Positions 6,096 to 6,123 of a stretch of 6,123 nucleotides of DNA are shown here, piece by piece; position 1 is the stretch's first letter, and each line of letters starts with the position of its first letter. Where the stretch lies: assembly GCA_017467985.1 (NCBI GenBank), contig JAFUJY010000185.1, positions 1-6,123 on the forward strand, read 5' to 3'. Made by a program: the position numbers and the translations under genes. The notes beneath the pieces are model-generated. The model saw only the letters and a program-made list of their open reading frames with translations, was not told the origin of the DNA and ran no database searches. This stretch comes from Bacillota bacterium (lineage in GTDB: Bacteria; Bacillota; Clostridia; Lachnospirales; Bianqueaceae).

Positions 6096-6123
6096 ATTCT
6101 CCATGGTTTTTTCTGTGTGTATA

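Overview
The window reads as a stretch of chromosome from a Gram-positive anaerobe. Clostridia, possibly a Lachnospiraceae relative, is my best guess. The grounds are strong AGGAGG-type ribosome binding sites, moderate GC content, a lipoprotein-type solute-binding protein, RecD2 (the RecBC-independent RecD form), and the mreB-metK-recD2 gene order, which I recall from that group. The taxonomic call is inference. All six genes lie on the minus strand, so transcription runs from high to low coordinates. I saw no tRNA, rRNA, CRISPR array, insertion sequence or phage gene.

The right half (about 6100 down to 3599) is a three-gene metal ABC importer in the order znuA-znuC-znuB. ZnuA is the extracellular lipoprotein that captures the metal, ZnuC the ATPase and ZnuB the membrane channel. 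The genes overlap by 1 and 8 nt, as expected for coupled translation. A His-rich loop in the binding protein points to zinc. A weak promoter and an imperfect dyad lie upstream of znuA.

The left half (3602 down to 1) is a separate housekeeping run: mreB (cell-shape actin homologue), metK (S-adenosylmethionine synthetase) and recD2 (5'-3' DNA helicase, cut by the left window edge). Gaps are 25 and 9 nt. A good sigma-A-type promoter overlaps the znuB stop codon. Between that promoter and the mreB ribosome binding site sits a small GC hairpin followed by five U residues, which resembles a terminator or attenuator.

The longest open reading frames overstate three genes. Ribosome-binding-site placement favours an internal ATG for mreB (3509), znuB (4423) and znuA (6034). 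No stretch over 300 bases lacks a gene; the two real intergenic regions are 3510-3598 and 6035-6123. I do not see an undescribed system here. The points most worth a second look are the mreB leader hairpin, the altered metal-ligand region of ZnuA, and metK lacking a SAM riboswitch of its own.
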